Shown here piece after piece: positions 40,234 through 50,236 of a stretch of DNA of 64,000 nt. The translations under genes were made by a program, and so were the position numbers. This DNA is from an archaeon. Lineage in GTDB: Archaea; EX4484-52; WAPT01. How positions within the stretch are numbered: the stretch's first letter is position 1; every line of letters starts with the position of its first letter. The DNA lies in contig JAPDKB010000004.1 of assembly GCA_029258795.1 (NCBI GenBank), forward strand, positions 62,001-126,000. Reading direction: 5' to 3'. Under the pieces are notes generated by a model. It did not search any database. It was not told where the DNA came from and was given only the letters and a program-made list of their open reading frames with translations.

Positions 40234-41415
40234 TCATTTCCCCTTCTCCGAAACGTAAATGAGCTCCGGAATATGCGTGCTTGTTGCGTAGATGTAATAG
40301 AGCACCCCACCAATTATGCAGGCGAACACCCCAATTCCAAGTATTGCATGAGGACTTAGAAAGAGAAAGGAAAAGAATGCAAAACTCCTTCCTAAAGCAA
40401 GAGATATGGCACGCAAAAATATGATTTCTGTGCCCACCCCCTTAACGATGTTGTAAAAATAGCCGAAGAATGGAGCATCTATTATGGGAGAGATAAATCC
40501 CGCTATTATCAAAGCTATGCTCGCACTTCTCACAGAAAGACTCAGAGCAAGGAATGTCAGCAGGTTGGCGTAGAGCAAAAATCCTATGGTACCAAGAGCA
40601 TAGTCATGCTTCGCATCAACCCATCTCGAAATCACGTACAGGATCAAAGCTGAAGCCACTGTGGCTAAGGATTTCAAGCTGCCAAAGCTGACCACGTCCT
40701 GCAATGTGGAATAGATTATCACGGGCATGCTGACGATCACAGCGATGACTATACCCTCCACAAAGAAAAGAGGTGTTAGATTTGTGTGGGTCTTGCTCAC
40801 TCGCACCCTCAAATCTTTACATCTCCACTTCCTCTTCAGCAATTTCAACGAAATTATGGAGAGAAAAACGACATACGTGCACATGAAGAGAAGAAAGTTA
40901 CGGTATCCCATGCTTTTTATCATCAGTGCAAACGCGACTGGAAACACCACGCTCAAAATGGTGGTGATAACTGTCACAGTGGCATATTCCTCAGCGAGCT
41001 TTTTTCTCCTTCCGTACATTCCTATCGCCATGTGCTGTGGTATCCAGTAAAAGACGAGGGAAAGCGAGCCAAGGACCGAGATTAAGGGTAGCAATTCCAT
41101 TTTGAAATTGGCAAAGAGGAAAAGTAGGATGGCGCTCATCACCACGGAGATGAATTGCGAGACCTCCAGCCCGTAACGCTCCACCACAAATTTCACAAGG
41201 AGGAGAGATGGCGGAATCATCACACCGTACTGAAGCATGAAGTAAAGAAAGACGGGTTTCAAACTTCCCGCGAGCTCGTAAATGTACAGGGGAGCGTAAA
41301 CATTGACCGCAAGCGTCAAAGCCATCCTCAGCACGGAGAATAGCATGACATGCCTTATCTGCTCCGGCAAATCGTACCTTATGTGTATTGCCAGATGTCT
41401 GTACGGGTGAGGCAT
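40234..41415 (-). CDS. MFS-like membrane transporter
   Basis: 393 residues with about eleven to twelve hydrophobic helices and basic cytoplasmic loops (YGRRKKLAEEY in the loop between helices 4 and 5 and KLLKRKWRCKDLRVR mid-protein). This gives the two-times-six layout of major facilitator proteins. No substrate signature is recognised. It is divergent to nothing and tandem with pelota on the minus strand (43-base gap). Confidence 0.72.
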   Translation of the reverse strand: MPHPYRHLAIHIRYDLPEQIRHVMLFSVLRMALTLAVNVYAPLYIYELAGSLKPVFLYFMLQYGVMIPPSLLLVKFVVERYGLEVSQFISVVMSAILLFLFANFKMELLPLISVLGSLSLVFYWIPQHMAIGMYGRRKKLAEEYATVTVITTILSVVFPVAFALMIKSMGYRNFLLFMCTYVVFLSIISLKLLKRKWRCKDLRVRVSKTHTNLTPLFFVEGIVIAVIVSMPVIIYSTLQDVVSFGSLKSLATVASALILYVISRWVDAKHDYALGTIGFLLYANLLTFLALSLSVRSASIALIIAGFISPIIDAPFFGYFYNIVKGVGTEIIFLRAISLALGRSFAFFSFLFLSPHAILGIGVFACIIGGVLYYIYATSTHIPELIYVSEKGK

Positions 41416-41458
41416 TGATGATTGATTAAAAGCAGCCCGCTATATAAATCTTTCTGGG

Positions 41459-42466
41459 CTATTCTATCCTGAATCTCAAAAAAGCAGCCACACCTCCGAG
41501 CTTTTCAAACATCTTCCCGGCATCATGGGTGGAATGCACAACCACAACCTTACCTCCACCTTCTTCAACTTTTTTCATGAGCTTTTCAATTCTTTCATTA
41601 TCCATTATCTTGTCTGAAACGAGGAGCTTTTCTATTGCCATCATTTCAGCAGCTTTCTCCACCTCCTCAATACCGTAAGCAACAAGCCCGCTCTCCTTAG
41701 CTATCTCCTCCAGCAGTTTTTCAACAAGCTTCGTTTCCTCCGAAAGCTTCATATCACCCATAACTCTGTCAAGGTAGCCGCGCTTTATCACCTCGTTTAT
41801 GCCTGTAACACCCGTGACAGAGCAGCTTTCAACCATGCACTTTGCTTTAACGCTATCGGGAAGCGTGTCATAAAGCTCATCCTTTTTGAAGCCCGGCCCG
41901 GCCAGAATTATCTTGTGCACATCTTTCTCATGTTCTTCCAACACTTTCCTCACGCTCGCAATGAACTGCCTGTTCTCCTCTTCTCCACCTCCGTAATCTT
42001 TTCCACCACCCTTCTTCCTTATGGTTGCAACCATCTTCCAATCTATCTCCGTGGCTATGGCTATGTCAGCTTCCCTTTCATCTATCACGCAGATTAAAAC
42101 GCGTAGCCCTTTGTAGCGTGACGCTTCCTTGAGCTTGATTATCTCGCTCGTTTTCCATTCCTTCCATATGTCTATGACATCATTCTCCTTCAGCCGGAAC
42201 GAGTGGTAGCCACGCGTCACATCTTCAGGCGCTTCAACTATCGGGCCGAGAAGCTTGAGAGCATTACCTTCCATCTCAACCCTTTCCACCTTTATTTTGA
42301 GGTATGCCGGCTTTTTCTCTCTCGCACCTTCAGCCTGCACTGTCCTGAAATCTCTCTTTCCCACAACATCCCCTTCCTTTATCACGCTCTTCAACACCAG
42401 CAGATCCTCATAGGTGTTTACCTTCACCCTCGTCTTGTCCTTCACATCCAGCTTGAGAATTTGCAT
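41459..42466 (-). CDS. pelA: Pelota (Dom34), ribosome-rescue factor
   Basis: 335 residues from ATG 42466. A TTTAAAAA box about 27 bases upstream supports a leaderless start there instead of at an in-frame codon 135 bases earlier. The N-terminal Sm-like domain begins MQILKLDVKDKTRVKV. The central eRF1-like domain has HSFRLKENDVIDI and later VCVIDEREADIAI-type segments but no GGQ, as expected for Pelota. The C-terminal domain ends VVVVHSTHDAGKMFEKLGG. It splits stalled ribosomes together with ABCE1. Confidence 0.93.
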   Translation of the reverse strand: MQILKLDVKDKTRVKVNTYEDLLVLKSVIKEGDVVGKRDFRTVQAEGAREKKPAYLKIKVERVEMEGNALKLLGPIVEAPEDVTRGYHSFRLKENDVIDIWKEWKTSEIIKLKEASRYKGLRVLICVIDEREADIAIATEIDWKMVATIRKKGGGKDYGGGEEENRQFIASVRKVLEEHEKDVHKIILAGPGFKKDELYDTLPDSVKAKCMVESCSVTGVTGINEVIKRGYLDRVMGDMKLSEETKLVEKLLEEIAKESGLVAYGIEEVEKAAEMMAIEKLLVSDKIMDNERIEKLMKKVEEGGGKVVVVHSTHDAGKMFEKLGGVAAFLRFRIE

Positions 42467-42545
42467 GCTTTCCCATTCTTCTGGAAAATTTTTAAATACA
42501 ACAAAAACCAAATCCAGAATTGAAGTCTTTTGAGGGTGAAAGAGA

Positions 42546-43706
42546 ATGGAAAGCTTCGTCAAGGTTTTTGGTGTGGCTATAGTCATACTTCTTGTGGGCA
42601 TACTTATGTCAATAAGTATATCTCATATCGGAACGGTGGGAGTAAAGGGAGAGAGGAACGTAACCATCTTTTCAGCTTCCATCCCCTCATTTGGAGAGGT
42701 GGGAGAGGCGTCACGCGCCATAATGCTGGGAGATGTTGCTGTGGGAAAGATTGCTGGCATGGACCTCGTGGCTGAAGCCACGAATCTTGTCATAAAAAAC
42801 GGGTTGTTCGGAGAGAAGAGCAAGAGTTTTGTGGTGGAGGGGGAGGACATAAGGAAAATCGTTATTGAGGGTGAGATTTCAGAGACGAACATGTATGGTG
42901 ATCTCATAATTCTTGTTAATGGTAAGGCAGTATATCATGCCAAAACATCTCCCAAAAAGATAGAAGTGGTGGTGGATGAGGTGGATCCTGTTCACAACGA
43001 AGTTGAGATAAAAGCTGAGAGCTCCGGCTTCAAATTCTGGGCTCCTACTACCTACATTTTTGCCTATCTGAAGGTTTACAAGGACGACTACACTTATCGC
43101 GAGTACTCCAAGGGCTTTGTACTTCACCCTTACGAGGTGGATGGTTTCAAGAAAGCTGAAATTGTCTTTTACGTGGATGAAGCCATAAAGAACAGCGATC
43201 TTTGCATTGATGTGAACAACATCAACATCTATTGCGCTTTACCCCAGCAGAGCCCGCTTGCATATAAGGTTGACTTCGACAAAACTTCCACAAACCTCGT
43301 TGCAGGAGAGAACAGCCTGCACATCTATACCGGCAAGGATGCGGCCTACAAGCTGCGGGATGTTAGAATCAACATCTACTATTACGGAGCAACGCAGAAA
43401 AGCTACAAGAGCTATGAATTCAGGATGGCTCAACCATTCTTGGAGTTCATGGAGGAGGAGAACAGAACGCTTGAGATTGTTGGGAAAGCGAGCAACGTGA
43501 ATGTTAAGGGCAAGCTCGAGCTTATGCTTAACGGCAGGGAGGATTGCAAAGCCGCGTTTATAATAGAGCGCAACAACCAGATGTTCAGGCAAAAGCTTGA
43601 CAGGAACTGCCTCAAAGCGGGAACAAACACAATTAGTGTGGCAACAACAGGAAGCTTTGATGTGGAGAGGATAAGTTTGGTGTTGGTTAAGGGGGTGAAC
43701 ATTTAA
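42546..43706 (+). CDS. Membrane-anchored exported beta-rich protein
   Basis: 386 residues. GAGGGTGAAAGAGA precedes the ATG. A single N-terminal hydrophobic helix (about residues 8-26) is not followed by a clear cleavage site, so the protein is probably anchored with its body outside. The rest is beta-rich with Ig-like repeats and four cysteines. It heads the plus-strand run of surface genes and shares its upstream AT-rich promoter region with divergent pelota. The family is unknown. Confidence 0.7.
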   Translation: MESFVKVFGVAIVILLVGILMSISISHIGTVGVKGERNVTIFSASIPSFGEVGEASRAIMLGDVAVGKIAGMDLVAEATNLVIKNGLFGEKSKSFVVEGEDIRKIVIEGEISETNMYGDLIILVNGKAVYHAKTSPKKIEVVVDEVDPVHNEVEIKAESSGFKFWAPTTYIFAYLKVYKDDYTYREYSKGFVLHPYEVDGFKKAEIVFYVDEAIKNSDLCIDVNNINIYCALPQQSPLAYKVDFDKTSTNLVAGENSLHIYTGKDAAYKLRDVRINIYYYGATQKSYKSYEFRMAQPFLEFMEEENRTLEIVGKASNVNVKGKLELMLNGREDCKAAFIIERNNQMFRQKLDRNCLKAGTNTISVATTGSFDVERISLVLVKGVNI

Positions 43707-44245
43707 TGTTCGATATTTTGAAGAGGGGTAAGAGTTACTATTGTGCAAAGTGTCTCTTTGAAAAAGGAAAGCTAGTTCAGGTTCCAAAAAAAGATTATGA
43801 TAAAACAGGAGTTTGGAGATGTGAGGAGGGACACACCCTTACTGGAGATGATGTAATAGTAATGGAATCAACAGAATGGTACTGTCCAAAATGCCTCTAT
43901 GAAGGAAACATGAATAATCTTAAAGTTGTTACCAATTTAAACGGTAAAATTCTTGGATACTATTGTTTCAAGCATAAAGAACTCTTTCAGCGTGGATTTA
44001 CAAAAGGAGAAGCAGAGGCATACCTAAATTCCTTAGGAGGGGGCGCACAACCATCAAAATCATTCACAACACTCCCCGTAGTATTCGATGTCCAGAACGC
44101 TCCAATGGGGCTTTTGTGGTTCATATTGTATGTAGTGGTTGGATTGTGCCTAGAAAGGTTCGCCCCAGTCAAAATGAACTTGACTTTATTATTTTTTTGC
44201 GCTGGGATAACAGCACTGATAATGGAAGTAATAAAAATCCCCTAG
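43706..44245 (+). CDS. Zinc-ribbon protein with two C-terminal membrane helices
   Basis: 179 residues. Two zinc ribbons lie in the first 90 residues: CAKC with WRCEEGH, then CPKC with YYCFKHK. A linker and two membrane helices follow in the last 50 residues (LLWFILYVVVGLCL, then LFFCAGITALIM). The ATG overlaps the previous stop by one base, so the two are coupled. A cytoplasmic zinc-ribbon head on a membrane hairpin suggests a sensing or assembly role in the same surface system; this is inference. Confidence 0.72.
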   Translation: MFDILKRGKSYYCAKCLFEKGKLVQVPKKDYDKTGVWRCEEGHTLTGDDVIVMESTEWYCPKCLYEGNMNNLKVVTNLNGKILGYYCFKHKELFQRGFTKGEAEAYLNSLGGGAQPSKSFTTLPVVFDVQNAPMGLLWFILYVVVGLCLERFAPVKMNLTLLFFCAGITALIMEVIKIP

Positions 44246-44308
44246 AGTACGCTAATGCAATCAAATAGGAATGGGTAAAACCGCAAACATAATGAAGGTG
44301 GATGCTGT

Positions 44309-47260
44309 ATGTTCATATATGCGATGATTGCAATCGGACTTTCATTTTTAATCTTTTTACTGTCCGGCGGAAATCTCATAACATGGTTTATAGATATCAT
44401 TGTAGTTACTATAATTCTCTTTATAGGGGCAAGCCAAATTACAGTGGGCAAAGGCGTCAATCCTTGGCGGCCACGCATAGCGGTTATTATTTTTATCATT
44501 CTTTTCTTAGGGTGGACCATTCAAACCCGTTCTTTCGTTTCATTTATAGGTGTGACTGTGATGATACTGCTCGCATCTTCCCTCGCAGAACTTGCCGCTC
44601 GCAACAGAAAAACAGCTGCGCTCTATATCGGAGTGATTGTAATTACGGGTGCGTTTTTGATACCGATATTCACTGCTTGGCAATCAGTAGTTCAATCTAA
44701 AGCTGCTGAGTTGGGAGTTCCCGCGAGTTCAATGGATATTGGTACGAGGGCAAGTGCGGGATGGAACGCATCAATAACCTATTTTAAGGACATGTGGCTG
44801 GCCATAGCAGAGCCAGAAAAATGGTATGAGGAACATTTCGTAGAGAGGGGAAAGCGTGAACAAGGAGCAACGAACCTCGCAATAGAAATAGAAAAAGTTG
44901 AATTATCGCCTTCCGAAAGTTATACTTCAATCATAAAACAACCGGCTGGTAAATCAGTTGATGAAGAGGTCAGCATCATTTACTCTATCAGGAACAAGGG
45001 CGATAAGACCTCTTCTTGGGTGAGATTTGGAGCTATATTGGATGACATTGCATATAGTAAAGGTGCGGCACTTGCAGATTATGATGCTACGGGAAAAAGA
45101 GTGGTATACGGTAAAAGATATGTTAAACCATTAGGCACTACTCTTTACCCCAACCAACCAGCACGACAGTATATGACTTTACTGACGCCCTATTGTAAGG
45201 GCACGTACGAACTCAAAACATTCATTGAATATGAGTACAACGTCACCGGCTGGAACAACATAGAATTCATCGACTATAATTATTATCTGGATATGCTCAA
45301 AAGAGGAAAAATCACACCTGAAGATAAATTATCAACATCTTCTGCAGGTCCCTTTAAAGTCACTCTTAAAACCGACAAGTATCAACCCATTCCTGTAAAG
45401 GATGGTGTTGCCAACTTCAGACTGTTTGTTACTGTGTTGAATGAAAGGGATGGTCACGCTTTCATAAAAGCGATCTTCCTGCATCTACCCAAAGGCGAGT
45501 TTGAACTCGGAGAGAGTTGTGACTGGAAGTTTTATAAAACGGATCCGTTGGACAAGTACGACATATACGTCATAAAGGCGCCGGTTGACCTTACAACGAA
45601 GGAAGGTCAGCAAATAGCGAAGGAAGAAAGCACGGACAGGTGCATAAACCCCAATGATAAAAAAGAATTTTCCTGTGAGGTTTTATTCAAAGGTAATGTG
45701 CTTGGCCCTATAGAAAAACCGATCAAAGTAGAAATAGTTTATATATTCAGGTATGAAAAATCGTTGAGTTTCACCGTTTCTCCCACACTGGAGAGTATGA
45801 GCTGTGACGAAGTAACCGAAGACATCATACCTAAAGAGAGAAGAAATGCAACCCTCGAGAAAGTGCTCAACAAGAGCTGTGTCTTTTACAAGGCGCTCAA
45901 CAAGAAGAATAAACACTATCTGTGCTCAGTTGAGGCAGACGCGGATAGAATAGCGGATGTTCTTTATCAAGTTGCAGAATACTGCCTCTCACAGAATTAC
46001 GGTGGGGAGGACACAGTATGTGCAACTATAAAGCTTGATCCTATCGGCACCAACTGCAAACAGAAAATAGAGATCAAGTCCGAGAACTTGAATGCAATTG
46101 AAGAGGGAAATAAGGATGGGGGAGAAAAAAAGGATGAGTTCTATCTTACAAGCATATACCTAGACGGTGGAAAACTCGAGCTTGACTCGGCACACATGTA
46201 TGACATCCAATTCGAATACAAGAAGGGGGTATGCAGTATAGGCGGTGATGTAAAAATAAGCAAAATAAAAGAGGAGGAGGAACACTATGAGTGTAATCTG
46301 GACAATGGAATGCCGTGCAATGACAGCTCTCAATGTAGTGAGGGTATCTGCAACTCTGCATTCAAGTACATGCTCTCAAGACCAAAAGTTGAAGGATTCA
46401 GTTTCAGTTATACCACTTTCCTAAAAAATACAGAGAATTTTATTTACAATATATTACATGAACATGAAATTGAGGGTGAAGACCTTAATGTTGTAATTAA
46501 ATCACTCAAAGGAGCAGAGGAAGATTATCCTAGATATTATTTGTGGTCTAATTTAGAGAAGAGTAAAGACATACCGGAAGATGTTCGAACTTTGATTCAG
46601 AATTTAAAACCATTTTTCAAATATCTAAACGACTATCCTGGTGCAGATTCTAATATTGGGGGCAAAGTATTCCCATCAGAAAAAGTATGTCAACCCTCTC
46701 ACTGCACGTATGACAATGATCCTGAGAATCCTAAGCCGTTTAATAAAGAAGCTGGATGCCAATGTGCAGCACCGTATTTCAAGTATGACTTTAAAAATGT
46801 AGAAGAGGATAGTAGAGATGGCAGGGCATTGAAACATTTTTATAACAATGAAAAAGGATACTACTGTCTCCCATTCTGCGAACCGAACAAACCCGCCGAG
46901 CGTCCGTGTTTCTGCGTATCCAGAGAAATTTATGATGAAAAAAATGCTGAGAATTATGAAAATATATATGATGCAATGAAAGATAGCCGGGAGATAATCC
47001 CTGACCCTGCCAAAATGACAGATAATTGTGAATCTGAAGAAGACTATGAAAAGGTGCGTTACATATGCTGTATAGATAATAATGGTAACGGTATTGTGGT
47101 TGTTCAGACTTGTGATAAGAAACCCAAAAAGTATGAGAACGGTACTATAATGAAGGATGAAAACGGTAATACGATTTACGAATACTACTGGAGAAGCGAC
47201 TACGGTGATTTTGGAGACAACTTCGAAGCTCTGTGTAATGCGGCTATCAGTTCAGAATAA
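44309..47260 (+). CDS. 983-residue membrane protein with large Ig-like and Cys-rich exported region
   Basis: Four hydrophobic helices lie in the first 135 residues, then about 850 residues that should be outside. The first exported part holds two beta domains with SAGPFKVTLKTD and LFVTVLNERDG. These resemble the repeated GP-x-x-V and V-x-N-x-G pattern of the four lipoproteins downstream. The C-terminal half has more than 30 cysteines, including CNLDNGMPCNDSSQC, a knot similar to the one in the 5615 surface protein. GAAGGTGG precedes the ATG region. The length and layout suggest the scaffold of a surface complex. The family is not recognised. Confidence 0.72.
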   Translation: MFIYAMIAIGLSFLIFLLSGGNLITWFIDIIVVTIILFIGASQITVGKGVNPWRPRIAVIIFIILFLGWTIQTRSFVSFIGVTVMILLASSLAELAARNRKTAALYIGVIVITGAFLIPIFTAWQSVVQSKAAELGVPASSMDIGTRASAGWNASITYFKDMWLAIAEPEKWYEEHFVERGKREQGATNLAIEIEKVELSPSESYTSIIKQPAGKSVDEEVSIIYSIRNKGDKTSSWVRFGAILDDIAYSKGAALADYDATGKRVVYGKRYVKPLGTTLYPNQPARQYMTLLTPYCKGTYELKTFIEYEYNVTGWNNIEFIDYNYYLDMLKRGKITPEDKLSTSSAGPFKVTLKTDKYQPIPVKDGVANFRLFVTVLNERDGHAFIKAIFLHLPKGEFELGESCDWKFYKTDPLDKYDIYVIKAPVDLTTKEGQQIAKEESTDRCINPNDKKEFSCEVLFKGNVLGPIEKPIKVEIVYIFRYEKSLSFTVSPTLESMSCDEVTEDIIPKERRNATLEKVLNKSCVFYKALNKKNKHYLCSVEADADRIADVLYQVAEYCLSQNYGGEDTVCATIKLDPIGTNCKQKIEIKSENLNAIEEGNKDGGEKKDEFYLTSIYLDGGKLELDSAHMYDIQFEYKKGVCSIGGDVKISKIKEEEEHYECNLDNGMPCNDSSQCSEGICNSAFKYMLSRPKVEGFSFSYTTFLKNTENFIYNILHEHEIEGEDLNVVIKSLKGAEEDYPRYYLWSNLEKSKDIPEDVRTLIQNLKPFFKYLNDYPGADSNIGGKVFPSEKVCQPSHCTYDNDPENPKPFNKEAGCQCAAPYFKYDFKNVEEDSRDGRALKHFYNNEKGYYCLPFCEPNKPAERPCFCVSREIYDEKNAENYENIYDAMKDSREIIPDPAKMTDNCESEEDYEKVRYICCIDNNGNGIVVVQTCDKKPKKYENGTIMKDENGNTIYEYYWRSDYGDFGDNFEALCNAAISSE

Positions 47261-47275
47261 TAAATTTATTGAGCT

Positions 47276-48115
47276 CTAACCTTTCCCAAATACACCCACT
47301 GCAAGCGTGTTTCTCGTTCCGATCCCCACACCCAGAATAATTATCAGAAGCTTTACAAATCGCGCTTCAGTCTCGTTTTCAGCGTATTTATCTATCAGCC
47401 ATAACGCAACCGGCACAACCAGCAACTTCATCAGGATCATGGCCCACGCCGCAGAGCCATTTATTAACAACACTCTCTTGGATTCAAGCAACTCAATTAG
47501 ATACCTTCCAAGTACGTGTTTTTCCCAGAATCCATAAAATGTTATTCCAACAAAACTTCCGCATGCGTCCAGTAGTTGCGATTGAATTGCAAAGAAATTC
47601 CATTTATCACTCAGAAATCTGAGTTTAAAAGATGTTATGAACAGTATTATGCCGAATGCGGTCCATAAACCCAGAACGAAAAGCAAACCTTTAATGTTTT
47701 TAATTTCCAAAAAACTCAAACAAAGAAACACGAGTGCCCACCCACTAAACAACAAAGCTCTGTTATCATCTTTTATTAATTTCTTCTCTCTTGCTTCTCT
47801 AAAAAGGCATATTGCGATCAAAACCACAAAAAAAAGGAAAATGTAGATGAAGGGCGTCACAAAAATCAGGGAATTAAGCACCCCTGCATCTTTCATCACC
47901 CTTAGCACGCCTCCAAGCACCATCCATCCGGAGAGAGAAAGCGCAAATTGGTCGGTGAGCTTTATCCTCTCTTTACTAAAAAGTTCTCTGTAGATGATGT
48001 ATACCGCCAATAAGAATATAACCGCATACAAAAAAGTGTTGACCAAATTGTACCCAGTATCCTTATAAAGCGGTTGCACGACATAATAGTTAAAGATATA
48101 TTTGATATCGACCAT
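47276..48115 (-). CDS. DUF63-family archaeal membrane protein
   Basis: 279 residues from ATG 48115. There are eight or so hydrophobic helices. The C-terminal GVGIGTRNTL is the hallmark of DUF63, a conserved archaeal family of unknown function. Longer in-frame starts would overlap the divergent lipoprotein gene, whose ATG is only 10 bases away. Each gene has an AT-rich TATA candidate inside the other's first codons, so both mRNAs are probably leaderless with interlocked promoters. Confidence 0.85.
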   Translation of the reverse strand: MVDIKYIFNYYVVQPLYKDTGYNLVNTFLYAVIFLLAVYIIYRELFSKERIKLTDQFALSLSGWMVLGGVLRVMKDAGVLNSLIFVTPFIYIFLFFVVLIAICLFREAREKKLIKDDNRALLFSGWALVFLCLSFLEIKNIKGLLFVLGLWTAFGIILFITSFKLRFLSDKWNFFAIQSQLLDACGSFVGITFYGFWEKHVLGRYLIELLESKRVLLINGSAAWAMILMKLLVVPVALWLIDKYAENETEARFVKLLIIILGVGIGTRNTLAVGVFGKG

Positions 48116-48125
48116 AACAAGCCTT

Positions 48126-49142
48126 ATGCGTAAAAACATTTTTATTTGTCTTGCGGTTTTGATGGTAGTTCTTAATCTGCAATGCACGGGCATCATAACT
48201 CCAGGAGGTGGTTCTGAGAGAACAAGTGTCAAGGAGACGGAATTACTTAGAATAAATTATCTGGAGATTGCACCCTCGGAGGTAGTTCACCCGGGAGAAA
48301 AGATTTTTGTTAGAATGGAGGTGGAGAACATCGGTCAGAAAGATGTGGATGTCTTTATAAACACCTCCAGCTGTGATCAGACTCCTGAAGGCGGCAAACT
48401 CCTGCTTTATAGTATATGTGAGCCGCTTTATGTTGTTGATGAGTTCCGTATACTATCAACTGGAGGTGAGGAAACCACAGTAAGTGCGGACCTAAACTAT
48501 GATGGAACTCCCGAAAAGATTTGTGCACTCAAGCTAAAGCCGGACGAAACAGCAATCTTTTTCTGGAAAATTTCCGCTCCCACAAAAGAAGAATTGTTTG
48601 GAATGACCCATGAATGCAATTTTAAGTTCAGAGTGATGTACAAATCTCAAGCACAAACCACCGCTTACATTTATTTCGCGTCATATGATGAAATAGTACA
48701 GAGAATGTACACTCAAGAGGACCTCAAAGAGGCAGGGAATAATATAGCTACCTCTGGACCGGTCGTTGTCATGGTCACTGCTGAAGACCAACCTTATCCT
48801 GCAGATGGTACTTTTACACTGCCCGTCCACATCGAAAATAGAGGAAATGGTATCGTGGACGTTCTAGATCTAAGCATAAACTACCCACAAAACTTTGAAC
48901 TCATTCCAAATCGATGTGAACTTTTTGAACCTTCTGGCGGTTCCACAATAAGTTTGAGCTCTGCTCGTGTTGCAAGAGAAATGCTCCAGATATATGGAGG
49001 GAAGTCCTCTCAATTTCATTGTGAGTTCAAGGCACCTCCAGTGAGCATGCTCACACCGTTCAGATTTGATGTAACCGCCACATACCTATACTCAATTTTT
49101 GAAGAAAAGAAGGTGAGAGTGGTACCATACGAGAGAGATTGA
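48126..49142 (+). CDS. Lipoprotein with twin Ig-like domains (1 of 4)
   Basis: 338 residues from ATG 48126. A 21-residue signal ends in a lipobox-like LNLQCTG, so the Cys is probably lipidated. Two beta-sandwich domains follow: the first with VHPGEKIFVRMEVENIGQ, the second with SGPVVVMVTAEDQP and then PVHIENRGNG. The same two-domain plan recurs in the next three genes and in the exported part of the 983-residue protein. It is divergent from the DUF63 gene with 10 bases between start codons. Confidence 0.75.
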   Translation: MRKNIFICLAVLMVVLNLQCTGIITPGGGSERTSVKETELLRINYLEIAPSEVVHPGEKIFVRMEVENIGQKDVDVFINTSSCDQTPEGGKLLLYSICEPLYVVDEFRILSTGGEETTVSADLNYDGTPEKICALKLKPDETAIFFWKISAPTKEELFGMTHECNFKFRVMYKSQAQTTAYIYFASYDEIVQRMYTQEDLKEAGNNIATSGPVVVMVTAEDQPYPADGTFTLPVHIENRGNGIVDVLDLSINYPQNFELIPNRCELFEPSGGSTISLSSARVAREMLQIYGGKSSQFHCEFKAPPVSMLTPFRFDVTATYLYSIFEEKKVRVVPYERD

Positions 49143-49246
49143 AGCCAAATGTTGGTTTCAACAACTAAATAAAAATTACACCTATACGTAACATTTAAAT
49201 ACAGTGACACACCAAATTAACTTTGAATAAACCTGAGGTGAGGGAA

Positions 49247-50200
49247 ATGAAAACAACACCCATTTATATATTACTTGCGTTATCCCTTGTTGTTTTTACT
49301 TCCGGATGTGTCGGTGGCGGTGAAAATCAAGTTTATTCAATGACCGATGGTGCTGTCATAAGGGATTTCTCTTTTGATGTAAACCAAATCTATGATGATG
49401 AGCCCGTCACCCTTTCACTGACCATCGAGAACGTTGGTGCAAAAAAAATTCCAGGTAATACTGTGGTATATATATATCATCAACCATTAACCGATTCGGA
49501 AGATAAGAGAGGTAAACAATGGTATGTGTCCAATTCGGGAGGATTCAAAGTTAACGACGAGGAGGATTACATGACATTATCTCTTAAAAACGACGAATTT
49601 TTACCCCCAAGTTCTGAGATGAACATCCCTGGCACATCCAGAGTGTTTTATATAGATTTGGAACCACCAAACATACCTGATGGTATGTCTAATTCTTATC
49701 CTTTTATCGCGAGGCTCTGCTACCCATATTATACTACCGCACTTGCTAAAATTATAGTTGTGTCTGAAAACGAGCTTAGGTATGAAGGACCACCCAAAAC
49801 CGATGCTGTCACCAGAAATTCTGCGGGACCCATCCATATCTCTATGGTGGGGTCGCCAACCCTTAGACCCTCAGCGAATCAACTACCTCTCGTCTTCAAG
49901 GTCAAAAACGTGGGTGGAGGATTTCCAACATTACAGAGTTATCCGTGCACGGTGGATCCAGAACTGCGTCAGAGAGATAAAGTGATGGTTAACGTGACGG
50001 TGGACGGAAGCCCCGCTGATTGTGGTGACGGAATAGTAAGGTTGAGAAATGGTGAAGGAGAGATTCGATGTATATATAGATTCCCAGCAGGTGCGCCATC
50101 CACGGAACATGACGTCACTGCAACAGTGACATATAATTATTATGTTACCGCTATGACTGAAATAGAAGTGATGGATTCAATCTCAGACTCTGATTACTAA
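49247..50200 (+). CDS. Lipoprotein with twin Ig-like domains (2 of 4)
   Basis: 317 residues from ATG 49247, behind GAGGTGAGGGAA. The signal peptide ends in the lipobox TSGCVGGG. Domain 1 holds YDDEPVTLSLTIENVGA. Domain 2 holds NSAGPIHISMVGSP and LVFKVKNVGGGFP with a Cys pair. It is close in sequence to the two genes that follow and should form an operon with them. No enzymatic motif is seen; a structural or adhesive surface role is likely. Confidence 0.78.
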   Translation: MKTTPIYILLALSLVVFTSGCVGGGENQVYSMTDGAVIRDFSFDVNQIYDDEPVTLSLTIENVGAKKIPGNTVVYIYHQPLTDSEDKRGKQWYVSNSGGFKVNDEEDYMTLSLKNDEFLPPSSEMNIPGTSRVFYIDLEPPNIPDGMSNSYPFIARLCYPYYTTALAKIIVVSENELRYEGPPKTDAVTRNSAGPIHISMVGSPTLRPSANQLPLVFKVKNVGGGFPTLQSYPCTVDPELRQRDKVMVNVTVDGSPADCGDGIVRLRNGEGEIRCIYRFPAGAPSTEHDVTATVTYNYYVTAMTEIEVMDSISDSDY

Positions 50201-50236
50201 GCTAATACAATGCCTTAGCTCTCAAGGTGATGCATC

